Positions 53,159 to 62,476 of a DNA stretch of 64,000 bases are shown here, piece after piece; positions within the stretch are counted from its first letter, which is position 1; the number at the start of each line of letters is the position of its first letter. This DNA is from Anabaena minutissima FACHB-250. GTDB lineage: Bacteria; Cyanobacteriota; Cyanobacteriia; Cyanobacteriales; Nostocaceae. The position numbers and the translations under genes were made by a program. Under the pieces are notes generated by a model. It was not told where the DNA came from and did no database searches. It worked only from the letters and a program-made list of their open reading frames with translations. The stretch is taken from positions 1 through 64,000 of the forward strand of contig NZ_JACJRG010000023.1 of the NCBI RefSeq assembly GCF_014697125.1. The letters are read 5' to 3'.

Positions 53159-54274
53159 TTGACTCGTAGTGGATACACTTTACCTGTTTTTGCCTGTGCT
53201 GCTGCTGTGGCTGCTTTACATTGGTTACGCCACCGTCAACCTTTACTAGTGGCAACAGTAGACTTGATTACACCTGCACAAATAGCCGAAATCCCGATAG
53301 AACAGGTAGCCGGATTATCTGAGACTATGGCTTTGGCTATTACTCGCTCTGATCCCGGCGATAATCTGGATTTAACCAAAAATACCCCTGTTTGGACGCT
53401 GGTTGCATGGGGTGGGGTGGGGGATGAGCAGGTGACTATTCAAGGTGGAGAGGGAATTGGTAAGCAAATTAATACTGACAATAACCCAGCGATTTATGGT
53501 TATGCTCGGAGGCTGTTGCAAGAGAACTTATCTCGACTACTAGCAACATCGGAAAAAATCACGGTGACAATTATCTTACCAGAGGGGCGATCGCTCGCTG
53601 TCCGTACTTCTAATGCTGCCTTTGGTGTTGTGGAGGGACTCTCTTTATTGGGAACATCAGGTATTTCTCAACCGTTAAGTACACCTGAGCAGTTACATAC
53701 ATTTCGCACTGAATTACAACAAAAAGCTAGCCAGTTTCCAAGTCTGGTATTTTGCATCGGCGAGAACGGCTTAGATTTAGCCCCAAAAATCGGTATTAAC
53801 CCTGAGAAACTAGTAAAAACTGCTAATTGGTTGGGGCCAATGTTAGTGGAAGCCGAACTTTTGGGTGTTAAAGAAATCTTATTGTTCGGCTATCACGGGA
53901 AGTTGATGAAGCTGGCTGGCGGGATTTTTCATACTCACCATTACCTGGCTGATGGGCGACGGGAAGTTTTAACTACCCATTGCGCTTTGGCTGGATTAAA
54001 CAAACAAGATATAGAAGTAGTATTTCACAGCCCGACGGCTGAAGCCGCTCTTAAACACCTCAGAACATTAGATATTGCTACAGGTAGTGATTGGGTAAAT
54101 CAAGTTTACAGTGCGATCGCCGAAACTATCGATGCCCGTTGCCAAGAATATCTCCACAGCCATAGTCATAGAGAGATTTTAACTACAGTTTGTGGATCAA
54201 TTCTCTTTGATCGCGATCGCAAAATTATTGTAAAGAGCAAAACTGCTTGTAACTTAATTGGAAATTTATGTTAA
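53159..54274 (+). CDS. cbiD: cobalt-precorrin-5B (C1)-methyltransferase CbiD
   Basis: About 371 residues. Methylates C1 of the corrin precursor in anaerobic-type cobalamin synthesis. Recognised by RSGYTLPVFACAAAVAALHWL at the start, DPGDNLDLTKNTPVW, the glycine-rich TIQGGEGIGKQ and the LLFGYHGKLMKLAGGIFHTHHYLADGR region. The TTG at 53159 is chosen because GGAG precedes it by 9 bp and homology begins there. TTG at 53132 is the longer option. A 20-copy heptamer array lies 100 bp upstream. Confidence 0.88.
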   Translation: MTRSGYTLPVFACAAAVAALHWLRHRQPLLVATVDLITPAQIAEIPIEQVAGLSETMALAITRSDPGDNLDLTKNTPVWTLVAWGGVGDEQVTIQGGEGIGKQINTDNNPAIYGYARRLLQENLSRLLATSEKITVTIILPEGRSLAVRTSNAAFGVVEGLSLLGTSGISQPLSTPEQLHTFRTELQQKASQFPSLVFCIGENGLDLAPKIGINPEKLVKTANWLGPMLVEAELLGVKEILLFGYHGKLMKLAGGIFHTHHYLADGRREVLTTHCALAGLNKQDIEVVFHSPTAEAALKHLRTLDIATGSDWVNQVYSAIAETIDARCQEYLHSHSHREILTTVCGSILFDRDRKIIVKSKTACNLIGNLC

Positions 54275-54493
54275 TTTATTATGAATAATCATAAATAATC
54301 CAAATAAATAATTTTTTCAGTAGCCACCCTAGGGTAATTTAACGTTTTAATACCTTGCCACATCGGCCTAGCAAACGCTTCTCACAGGCGTTTTTAATTG
54401 TCTAATCTAGTATTTGCTGACAAACCAGGCAGCAAAGCTGTATATTCTGACACACAGAGCAATCATCTACATCTAAACTGCACTTCCCCGATT

Positions 54494-56116
54494 ATGAATA
54501 CAGTGGTGACTCTACCAACCGAACAAGCCCCTCAAGCAGTAGAAGAGTTTGGGCGGCTTGAGCGTCAAATTATCGTCATTTTAGACTTTGGCTCTCAGTA
54601 TTCGGAACTAATTGCCCGACGCATCCGCGAGACTCAAGTATACTCTGAAGTTTTGTCTTATCGCACCCCAGCTGAACATTTACGAAAACTAAGTCCTAAA
54701 GGCATTATTCTCTCTGGCGGCCCCAACTCAGTTTATAGTGATGGCGCACCCCATTGTGACCCAGAAATCTGGAATTTGGGAGTTCCCATCTTGGGTGTCT
54801 GCTACGGTATGCAATTGATGGTAAATCAACTCGGTGGGGAAGTAGCCCAAGCGGACAGGGGTGAATACGGCAAAGCATCACTATACATTGATGACCCTAC
54901 AGACTTATTAACTAACGTCGAAGATGGCACTACTATGTGGATGAGTCACGGTGACTCAGTCACAAAAATGCCACCAGGGTTTGAAGTCTTAGCTCATACA
55001 GAAAATACTCCCTGCGCTGCTGTCGCTGACCATGACAAAAAACTTTATGGTGTACAGTTCCATCCTGAAGTTGTACATTCCATTGGTGGTTTAGCATTAA
55101 TTCGTAATTTTGTTTATCACATCTGCGAGTGTGAACCCACTTGGACAACAGCCGCCTTTGTAGAAGAAGCAATTCGGGAAATTCGGGCGAAAGTTGGTAA
55201 TAAGCGGGTACTGTTAGCTTTATCTGGGGGAGTTGATTCTTCCACGTTGGCTTTCTTGCTGTATAAAGCTATTGGTGAACAACTCACCTGTGTATTTATC
55301 GATCAAGGCTTTATGCGGAAGTATGAGCCGGAAAGGTTGGTGAAGTTATTCCAAGAACAGTTTCATATTCCTGTAGAGTATGTTGAAGCTCGCGATCGCT
55401 TTCTCGAAAAAATGGCTGGAGTTACAGACCCAGAAGAAAAACGCCGTCGCATTGGACATGAATTTATTCAGGTATTTGAAGAAGCATCTAAACATTTTGG
55501 CCCCTTCGACTATCTGGCTCAAGGGACTCTTTACCCTGATGTGATCGAATCTGCTGATACTAACGTTGATCCCAAAACTGGGGAACGGGTCGCAGTGAAA
55601 ATCAAGAGCCATCATAATGTCGGTGGTTTACCCAAAGACTTAAGGTTTAAGTTGGTAGAACCTCTGCGGAAACTATTTAAAGATGAAGTCCGCAAATTAG
55701 GACGTTCTATTGGTTTACCGGAAGAAATCGTCCAACGTCAACCCTTCCCCGGCCCTGGTTTAGCAATTCGCATCTTGGGTGAAGTCACAGCCGAACGGTT
55801 AAATATTTTACGTGATGCTGATTTGATTGTGCGGCAAGAAATCAATCAACGTGGCTTGTATCATGAATACTGGCAAGCATTTGCTGTCTTGTTACCAATC
55901 CGTAGTGTTGGGGTAATGGGTGATCAACGCACCTATGCTTACCCGATTGTATTACGGATTGTCAAGAGTGAAGATGGCATGACGGCCGATTGGGCGCGTG
56001 TCCCTTACGATGTGCTGGAAGTGATTTCTAACCGCATTGTCAATGAGGTAAAAGGCGTGAATCGCGTGGTGTTTGATATTACCTCTAAGCCACCTGGAAC
56101 TATTGAGTGGGAATAA
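54494..56116 (+). CDS. guaA: GMP synthase (glutamine-hydrolysing)
   Basis: 540 residues from the ATG at 54494. The frame is open from 54398, but homology begins after that ATG. Class I glutaminase (LDFGSQYSELIARRIRE, nucleophile in LGVCYGMQ, HPEV), ATP-pyrophosphatase domain with LLALSGGVDSSTLAFLL, and the C-terminal dimerisation domain ending IPPGTIEWE-like (SKPPGTIEWE). Converts XMP to GMP. Followed by repeat sequences and a palindrome. Confidence 0.95.
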   Translation: MNTVVTLPTEQAPQAVEEFGRLERQIIVILDFGSQYSELIARRIRETQVYSEVLSYRTPAEHLRKLSPKGIILSGGPNSVYSDGAPHCDPEIWNLGVPILGVCYGMQLMVNQLGGEVAQADRGEYGKASLYIDDPTDLLTNVEDGTTMWMSHGDSVTKMPPGFEVLAHTENTPCAAVADHDKKLYGVQFHPEVVHSIGGLALIRNFVYHICECEPTWTTAAFVEEAIREIRAKVGNKRVLLALSGGVDSSTLAFLLYKAIGEQLTCVFIDQGFMRKYEPERLVKLFQEQFHIPVEYVEARDRFLEKMAGVTDPEEKRRRIGHEFIQVFEEASKHFGPFDYLAQGTLYPDVIESADTNVDPKTGERVAVKIKSHHNVGGLPKDLRFKLVEPLRKLFKDEVRKLGRSIGLPEEIVQRQPFPGPGLAIRILGEVTAERLNILRDADLIVRQEINQRGLYHEYWQAFAVLLPIRSVGVMGDQRTYAYPIVLRIVKSEDGMTADWARVPYDVLEVISNRIVNEVKGVNRVVFDITSKPPGTIEWE

Positions 56117-56149
56117 GATAATTCGTAATGGACTAACGTCCCGCTCCGC

Positions 56150-56236
56150 TCTAAGCGTAGCTATGCCGCAGGCTTTACGTAACGGTGCTCCGCCCCGCTA
56201 TGCTCTAAGCGCAGCTATGCCGCAGGCTTTACGTAA
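56150..56236. repeat. tandem direct repeat after guaA
   Basis: The segment CTCTAAGCG(T/C)AGCTATGCCGC...TTTACGTAA occurs twice, about 56150-56183 and 56202-56236, with one or two base changes. It is probably a dispersed non-coding repeat. Confidence 0.75.
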
Positions 56237-56255
56237 TTCGTAATTCAATATGGCG

Positions 56256-56288
56256 TTGTAGAGACGTTGCAATGCAACGTCTCTACAA
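56256..56288 (+). terminator. 16-bp palindrome, possible guaA terminator
   Basis: TTGTAGAGACGTTGCA and TGCAACGTCTCTACAA are perfect 16-bp arms around one base, followed by TTTTG. A related GAGACG...CGTCTC motif recurs at 19343 and 49275, so it may be a dispersed repeat acting as a terminator. Confidence 0.6.
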
Positions 56289-56298
56289 TTTTGAATTT

Positions 56299-58230
56299 TC
56301 ATGGTAATGGTAGATGAATTGTGAAAGTAGCACCTTGTCCTTCGCCTGGGCTGGTAACGTCAATTGTCCCGTCATGCAATTCTACTAGATGACGAGCGAT
56401 CGCTAAACCTAATCCTAAGCCCCCTTGTGTATAATGGTGATCTGCCTGATGATAACGTTTAAAAACGTGGGGTAAAAACTCTGGGCTAATGCCTATACCT
56501 GTGTCAGTTATTTTAATTTGGGCTTCAGAATTTTTTGCTAAAAGCTGTACTAATACTTTTCCCCCTGGATGCGTGAACTTAATGGCGTTGGAGAGTAAAT
56601 TACCTAACACCTGTAGTAAACGGTTGATATCGCCAGTAATAGTGGGAATTGATTGATCTATTCTAGATTCTAGAATGATATTTTTCGCTTTGGCTGAGGG
56701 GTAAGCTGTCTCTATAGCTACACCGATAATTGCGGCTAGATTAACTTGGTTGAGTTCTAATTTTAATTTGCTCCGCAGGATACGCGATATATCCAGCAAG
56801 TCTTCTAGGAGTTTTGATTGGAATCTAGCATTGTGTTCAATAGTTTCTACCGCACGGATAAAATTAGTCTGATCAAATTTCCGAGTTCTTAAAAGTTGCG
56901 CCCAGCCGAGAATAGCATTGAGTGGCGATCGCAAATCATGGGATACCATAGCCACAAACTCATCTTTAGCTTGGTTGGCGGCTTCAGCTTCATTCCGGGC
57001 TGATTTTTCTAGTTGTAAAAGTCGGTCACGTTCCGCTTCTAATTGTTTGCGATCGTCAATATCTGTACCTGAGCCAAACCACTTGACAATCTGTCCTTGC
57101 TCATCTTGGATGGGAACAGCTCTAACTAAATGCCAGCGATAGCTACCATCATATTTTCGATATCTAATTTCCTGTTCATAAGGTTCTCCTGTTTTGACAA
57201 TTTTCATCCATTCGGCCATCACGCCTGAGATGTCATCTAGATGTATAACTTCTTGCCAACCAAATCCCAGTGATTGCTCAACGGTTCTACCAGTAAATTC
57301 GTACCAGCGTTGATTGAGATGTTCATATTCTCCCTGAGCATTGGTAATCCAAACCAAGTGAGGTACAACATTTGATAAATAACGATAGCGTTGTTCACTA
57401 TCCCGTAATTCTTGTTCTGTTTGCTTACTAGCAGTAATATCAAAGGCTGTGCCAACTATTTGATATGGTGAACCGTCAGCATTCCTAGCAAATATAGAGT
57501 TGCGACTACAAAACCATCGCCATTTACCGTTGGCGTGTAGCATTCGGTATTCATGTTCTAAAACTTCACCATCCTTAGCCGAATCAAATCTTTGGAAGAC
57601 ACTGGGAAGTTGAGCAAAATCGTCAGGGTGCATGAATTGAGATAAAAATTCTTGTCCCAAAGTTTGAATTTGTTCGGGAGTATAACCAAGTAAGTTTGTT
57701 ACCTGTCCGTTGAGATAGACATTTTGCCCTGCTACCAAATCGTGAACATACAAAATTCCTGGTGTTGTTTCGGCGATGCGTTCGATCAGTTTTTGCGATT
57801 CCCGTAACCGTTCCTCACTCCGGCGCAACTCAGCACTTAACTGGGCTTTTTTGATAGCTGAGTAGACAGTTAAACGCAAACGCTCACCCGTAGTCTGTCC
57901 TTTAACAAGATAGTCATGAACACCACTTTTCATAGCTTGGACTGCGATCGCCTCATTACCATAGCCTGTTAACATCACTACAGCCGGCATCTTGTCCTGG
58001 GTTAGTGTTTTCAGTTCTGCTAAAAATTCCAGCCCATCCAAATCTGGTAATAAAAAGTCTAATAAAATCCCGTCAGGTTGCAATTTTTGACATAATGCCA
58101 ATGCGTCTTCACCTGATTCTTGTTCTAAAATTTGGTAGCATTGCTCTTGATCTTGCTGGAGATAACGACGATAAACCTGACGGTCTTCAGGACAATCATC
58201 AATAATTAAAATAGTTAGCGGTTCTGCCAT
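56299..58230 (-). CDS. hybrid receiver-PAS-PAS-histidine kinase
   Basis: 643 residues. Receiver domain 1-120 (IIDDCPEDRQVYRR, phospho-acceptor Asp58 in GILLDFLLPDLDG). Two PAS/PAC domains follow at about 150-280 and 285-400 (YRYLSNVVPHLVWITNAQGEYEHLNQ, YRWHLVRAVPIQDEQG). Then HisKA with His431 (MVSHDLRSPLNAILG) and HATPase_c (GNLLSNAIKFTHPGGKV, DTGIGIS). It begins 2 bp after the stop of the response regulator upstream and so belongs to the phytochrome operon, probably relaying the signal. Confidence 0.9.
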   Translation of the reverse strand: MAEPLTILIIDDCPEDRQVYRRYLQQDQEQCYQILEQESGEDALALCQKLQPDGILLDFLLPDLDGLEFLAELKTLTQDKMPAVVMLTGYGNEAIAVQAMKSGVHDYLVKGQTTGERLRLTVYSAIKKAQLSAELRRSEERLRESQKLIERIAETTPGILYVHDLVAGQNVYLNGQVTNLLGYTPEQIQTLGQEFLSQFMHPDDFAQLPSVFQRFDSAKDGEVLEHEYRMLHANGKWRWFCSRNSIFARNADGSPYQIVGTAFDITASKQTEQELRDSEQRYRYLSNVVPHLVWITNAQGEYEHLNQRWYEFTGRTVEQSLGFGWQEVIHLDDISGVMAEWMKIVKTGEPYEQEIRYRKYDGSYRWHLVRAVPIQDEQGQIVKWFGSGTDIDDRKQLEAERDRLLQLEKSARNEAEAANQAKDEFVAMVSHDLRSPLNAILGWAQLLRTRKFDQTNFIRAVETIEHNARFQSKLLEDLLDISRILRSKLKLELNQVNLAAIIGVAIETAYPSAKAKNIILESRIDQSIPTITGDINRLLQVLGNLLSNAIKFTHPGGKVLVQLLAKNSEAQIKITDTGIGISPEFLPHVFKRYHQADHHYTQGGLGLGLAIARHLVELHDGTIDVTSPGEGQGATFTIHLPLP

Positions 58231-58232
58231 GA

Positions 58233-58688
58233 CTATTTGCTAACAGCATCAGGAAGAATCACAATATCTAACCAATAGGTTAAAAAGCTGTGAATTGTTA
58301 TTACTAATCGATTGATATCAATTGGTTTTAAGATATAGCTAGCAACGCAGTATTGATAACATATTTCAATATCCTTGGGGTTAGAAGAAGTAGTAAATAC
58401 AACTATAGGAATAGATTTGAGGTCTGGATCTTGTTTAATTTGGGCTATAATTTCTCGCCCATCAGTACCTGGCAAATTGAGATCCAACAAAATAATTGAT
58501 GGCCGTGGGGCAATTTGAGAATCACTATAAGCTCCGTTATGGTAGAGAAAATCTAGGGCTTCATCACCATCTACACAACGAAACACAGGGTTTAATATGA
58601 CTTCTTTTTGAATGAATCGCCGCAAAGCTTCAAAATCTTCATCGCTGTCTTCAATTACTAGTAAAGGTTGGGTGATGTTGCCAATCAT
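58233..58688 (-). CDS. phytochrome response regulator (Rcp-like)
   Basis: A single receiver domain of 151 residues from the ATG at 58688 (MIGNITQPLLVIEDSDEDFEALRRF). The phospho-acceptor is Asp69 in SIILLDLNLPGTDG. The frame continues upstream to 58787, but that part is translated heptamer repeat (CHLSPVTCHLS), so it is not used. Stand-alone receivers of this type (RcpA/RcpB) accept phosphate from cyanobacterial phytochromes. It lies 138 bp after the phytochrome and 2 bp before the hybrid kinase. Confidence 0.88.
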   Translation of the reverse strand: MIGNITQPLLVIEDSDEDFEALRRFIQKEVILNPVFRCVDGDEALDFLYHNGAYSDSQIAPRPSIILLDLNLPGTDGREIIAQIKQDPDLKSIPIVVFTTSSNPKDIEICYQYCVASYILKPIDINRLVITIHSFLTYWLDIVILPDAVSK

Positions 58689-58703
58689 GAAGAAGGGGTG
58701 TAG

Positions 58704-58738
58704 TGATAGGTGACAGGTGACAGGTGACAGGTGACAGG
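58704..58738. repeat. GGTGACA heptamers between phytochrome and regulator
   Basis: About four copies of GGTGACA (same heptamer as 52919-53058) plus GAGTAAT copies near 58794-58812 lie in the gap between the phytochrome and its response regulator. Confidence 0.8.
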
Positions 58739-58826
58739 GGGAGAGTAAGGCAGGGGAGGCAAAAACTAATGAATGCTCAATACCCAATTGAGTAATGAGT
58801 AATGAGTAATGCCCATTGTGAATTTT

Positions 58827-61091
58827 TTACTCTGTTTCTTGTAATGTGAAATAAAAGGTGCTGCCTTTACCATAGGTTGACTCTAGCCAAATTGTACCGC
58901 CATGCCGTTCCACAATTTTTTTAGCGATGGTGAGTCCTGCACCTGTACCACCTCCGTATTTGCTGGGGCTGTGTAGTCGTTTGAAAATGCGAAAAACTGA
59001 GTCAAAATGTTTCTCCTTAATGCCTATACCGTTGTCTTGGACGTAGAATGTGATTGGTCGTGGTACATTATCCAAATCCAAGTAGCCAATTTCAATCCAT
59101 TTGTTGGGCTTGTCGTTGTATTTAATGGCGTTGGCGATGAGGTTGCTAAAGACTTCGCCTAATTGGACGCGATCGCCATACACTGTTGGTAGTGGTCTGG
59201 GAATACGGATTTCTACGCCTGATTCCTGAATGCGTAGGTTTAACATATCTAAAATCCGATGTACCAAATCATTCAGGTTAGTCGGTTGCATCGAAAGATC
59301 CACTCTTCCTAACCGAGAAAAATGCAAGAGTGAATCAATTAAATCCTCCATCCGTTGGGTAAGACGAATGAGAGTCATTAACTTCTCTTTACCTTCGGCA
59401 TCGATAATTTCACCGTAGTCTTCGATTAAGAAGTTAGAGTAATTATGAATCCCCCGCAGTGGTTCTTTTAAATCGTGAGATGCAATATAAGCAAAAGCAT
59501 CTAATTCTTTATTGCTCCGTTCTAGTTCTATATTCAATTGAGCTAATTCATCAGCCTTTCGCAGTACCACACTAATAATTGCACTTCGTAATTCTAGGGC
59601 TGCATTGACTTCATAATATTTCCAAGGTAGAGATTTAAGAAGAACTGTTTCTTTCCATAAATCAAAAGATTTTCGTGGTGATAGACGCACACTTCCGTTA
59701 GCTACTACCTCTACAGGTTTATGAGGATTACCTCCCCAATTTACAGTTTGCACTACCTCTGGACGAAACCACAAAATATAGTTTTTCTGACTTTTAGAAA
59801 TAGAAAGTATCATCAAACCACTAGCGACATTCCGCAGTTTTTCAGCTTCTGGATAAATTGTTGCTAGAGAATCAGTATAGAAAATCTCTTCATGCAGATT
59901 TTGACTAATCCAATTTACTAAATCATGAATATCTTGAGTTGTTGGAGTCTTACCAATAATATGATATTGATCATTAAAACAGACAGCAGCACCTGCTGCA
60001 TTTACTAAGTGCAGTATATTCGGCTGATGCTTAATTAACGCATCAATAAAATTATTATCTAGCGACATATATTCTATTAACTTGCCATGCACAGATTTAA
60101 CTTTTATTTTGGATTCTGTGTTTTCACTATCTTCTTTTACACTCATTTCTAGAGAAGTCATTTGTCCTAAAAATTCGCACGCACTACGAATTTCATAAGG
60201 GACATATTTAGGTGACTGATGATGGCAGGAAATTAATCCCCATAGTTGTTTATTTTTGATAATAGAAATAGACATAGAAGCAGTCACTCCCATGTTCTGC
60301 ATATATTCTATGTGTAATGGTGAAACACTCCGCAATACTGAACTACTTAAATTGAGAGGCTGATTATTAACAGGATTATTTGTTGGTATAATTGTTGCTG
60401 CTTGATAGTTAACATTAGGTATTAGTCTAAGCCAGTTTTCAGTGTAGAGCTTTCTAGCTTGTTGAGGAATATCAGAAGCTGGGTAACATAAACCTAAATA
60501 TGATGTGAGATATTCCGGTTTTTCTTCAGCAATCACTGTCCCATTCCAATTTTTATCGAAGCGATAGACCATTACTCGATCAAAGCCAGTAATTCTTTTT
60601 ACTTCTTTTGCTAAAATTTGGCTAAGTTCAGATACATTTGTCGCCGCTTGTAATTTTAGCATTGCTAGTTTTACTAAGTGGTAAAAATTAAAAAAAGCAT
60701 GATTCTTCTCTGATAAAATTGGTTCTAGCTCTAGGATGATAAACCCGTTAGAACGGTGAAGAATGCCATCAAAATTGATACTTTTATTATGTAATTTAAT
60801 ACAAAATTCTATGGGATTAACAATTGGTAAATCATTGTTTTTTAGACAATCTTTTAATAGATTTATTTGTTCTTTTTCCAATAAAATATCTAAATTTTGA
60901 TTAATTAAGTTTTCTGGATGTATACCAAAAAAACTAAATGTATTATCACTAACTTGTAAAATAGTTAATTCTGCTGACTGTAAAGCTAAAATAACTCCAT
61001 GAGGTTGAATAGAACCAGGAATATGAATTGGTTCTTTATTACAGTTACTGAGGTCAACTTCAAATGTTGTATCAGTATTGTCAGTGTTCAC
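58827..61091 (-). CDS. bacteriophytochrome-type histidine kinase (biliverdin class)
   Basis: 754 residues with PAS (about 20-120), GAF (about 140-310), PHY (about 320-500), HisKA (His539 in YIASHDLKEPLRGI) and HATPase_c. The N-terminal Cys17 in DLSNCNKEPIHIPGSIQPHG is the biliverdin-attachment cysteine of BphPs. The Cph1-type cysteine of the GAF domain is replaced by Ile261 (SPLH260-I-EYMQNMGV). The chromophore-pocket motif PASDIP has Asp207, and His260 is kept. It is therefore the AphB/CphB-like, red/far-red class. First gene of a three-gene signalling operon. Confidence 0.88.
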   Translation of the reverse strand: MNTDNTDTTFEVDLSNCNKEPIHIPGSIQPHGVILALQSAELTILQVSDNTFSFFGIHPENLINQNLDILLEKEQINLLKDCLKNNDLPIVNPIEFCIKLHNKSINFDGILHRSNGFIILELEPILSEKNHAFFNFYHLVKLAMLKLQAATNVSELSQILAKEVKRITGFDRVMVYRFDKNWNGTVIAEEKPEYLTSYLGLCYPASDIPQQARKLYTENWLRLIPNVNYQAATIIPTNNPVNNQPLNLSSSVLRSVSPLHIEYMQNMGVTASMSISIIKNKQLWGLISCHHQSPKYVPYEIRSACEFLGQMTSLEMSVKEDSENTESKIKVKSVHGKLIEYMSLDNNFIDALIKHQPNILHLVNAAGAAVCFNDQYHIIGKTPTTQDIHDLVNWISQNLHEEIFYTDSLATIYPEAEKLRNVASGLMILSISKSQKNYILWFRPEVVQTVNWGGNPHKPVEVVANGSVRLSPRKSFDLWKETVLLKSLPWKYYEVNAALELRSAIISVVLRKADELAQLNIELERSNKELDAFAYIASHDLKEPLRGIHNYSNFLIEDYGEIIDAEGKEKLMTLIRLTQRMEDLIDSLLHFSRLGRVDLSMQPTNLNDLVHRILDMLNLRIQESGVEIRIPRPLPTVYGDRVQLGEVFSNLIANAIKYNDKPNKWIEIGYLDLDNVPRPITFYVQDNGIGIKEKHFDSVFRIFKRLHSPSKYGGGTGAGLTIAKKIVERHGGTIWLESTYGKGSTFYFTLQETE

Positions 61092-61409
61092 TTTTTAGCC
61101 CTCATGATGACTTAATATGAGACTGACTCTAATATACTGTTGATTTAGTTACTAGATTGATTTGATAAAAGCAGAGTAGGGTTCTGTGATTCACAACAGT
61201 CTACAAGCACAGCATAAAAGCTAATACAGATGTGATTAATTTCATCTGCGCTCATGACTAATAGCTGACTACAGGAGTAAGTTAAAAATACCTATATTTA
61301 CAATTAAATCTCTGTTTATGCTAAATTTTAAAAAATTAAATTTTGTAAACTAGTTATGAATTTTCCTCTTCTTTCGCCTACTTCTTTCTAGCTCCCATTC
61401 CCTAAACCC
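61092..61409. other. intergenic region
   Basis: 318 bp between the phytochrome start and the end of the CDF gene. AT-rich. It presumably includes the phytochrome promoter. Nothing else can be supported. Confidence 0.35.
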
Positions 61410-62312
61410 CTATCTTTCTCCTGAATCAAAACTAATTTGTTCCGACTGATATGTTGGTGGCTCGACGTGAATTAAAATCCTAACTGGGGTAAAGCGTGTT
61501 TCTAGTTGACGTTCTACTTCTTCAGTGATGCGATGAGCCGTTTCTACATCTGGTGCATTGACGATTAAGTGCATTTCAATGAAAATCTGACGACCTAAAA
61601 CGCCGCGTGAGGCGATATCATGACAATTAATTACCCCAGGGACAGAAGTAGCAATGGCGTGGATTGCTTCAGGTGCGATCGCCATTTGATCCACTAACCA
61701 AGGTAAACTTTCTTTTAAAACTGACCAACCACTCCAAAAAACCAGCAACGCCACAGGGAAAGCTAAGACTATATCTAACCATTGATAACCAAACCAAACC
61801 CCAATCAAACCACCAATGACTGAGATTGTCACCCAGACATCACTCATGGTATGGGTAGCATCAGCGATTAAAATTTGGCTACCGACGCGCTTACCCACAT
61901 TGCGTTCATAAAACGCCACAAAGATATTCACACCCAAAACAAGTAGCAGTATCCACAATTCAGGTGCAGAGATTCTCACAGGTGCGCCACCTTTAAGGAT
62001 GCGCTCAATTGCACTTTGGAGAATTTCAAAGCAAGCAATCCCTAGAAACGCAGCGATTCCTAATGCTCCCACAGCTTCAAATTTGTGGTGTCCATAGGGA
62101 TGCTCGCGATCAGGGTAGGGAGAAGAAAATTGACTAGCAATTAGTCCTAAAATGTTGTTGGCACTATCTGTCACACTATGCAAAGCATCAGCCAATAAAC
62201 TAAGAGAACCTGTTAAATACCCGACAAAGGCTTTTAATCCCAGCACAAACAAGTTGAGAAATAGGGTAATAATTAAAACTTTTCTTACTTCGGTACGGTT
62301 ATCGTAAGTCAT
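61410..62312 (-). CDS. cation diffusion facilitator transporter
   Basis: 300 residues. Six transmembrane helices with the metal-site motifs LLADALHSVTDSANN in helix 2 and LIADATHTMSDVWVT in helix 5 (both HxxxD), followed by a cytoplasmic ferredoxin-like domain (about 215-290, HRITEEVERQLETRF). It exports divalent cations (Zn, Fe, Co or Mn) by proton antiport. The HxxxD pair is compatible with several metals, so specificity is open. No metal-responsive regulator is adjacent. Confidence 0.9.
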   Translation of the reverse strand: MTYDNRTEVRKVLIITLFLNLFVLGLKAFVGYLTGSLSLLADALHSVTDSANNILGLIASQFSSPYPDREHPYGHHKFEAVGALGIAAFLGIACFEILQSAIERILKGGAPVRISAPELWILLLVLGVNIFVAFYERNVGKRVGSQILIADATHTMSDVWVTISVIGGLIGVWFGYQWLDIVLAFPVALLVFWSGWSVLKESLPWLVDQMAIAPEAIHAIATSVPGVINCHDIASRGVLGRQIFIEMHLIVNAPDVETAHRITEEVERQLETRFTPVRILIHVEPPTYQSEQISFDSGER

Positions 62313-62476
62313 AGATATTTTTTGACATTAAGCTCTGTGACTTTTAAGTGTACTTTTAATGTCAATTTTTAAACACCTATAAATTGTATCAAAGTCTTAC
62401 GCAGTAACAATTATATATGGCTATAATTGGCAAGTTATAACTATACCTATTGAGATTAATTTGCTTTATGCCCTAC

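Noticed and set aside
52743..53178. Two minus-strand frames with CHLSPVT repeats
   Set aside because: Pure translation of the GGTGACA heptamer array, not a protein.
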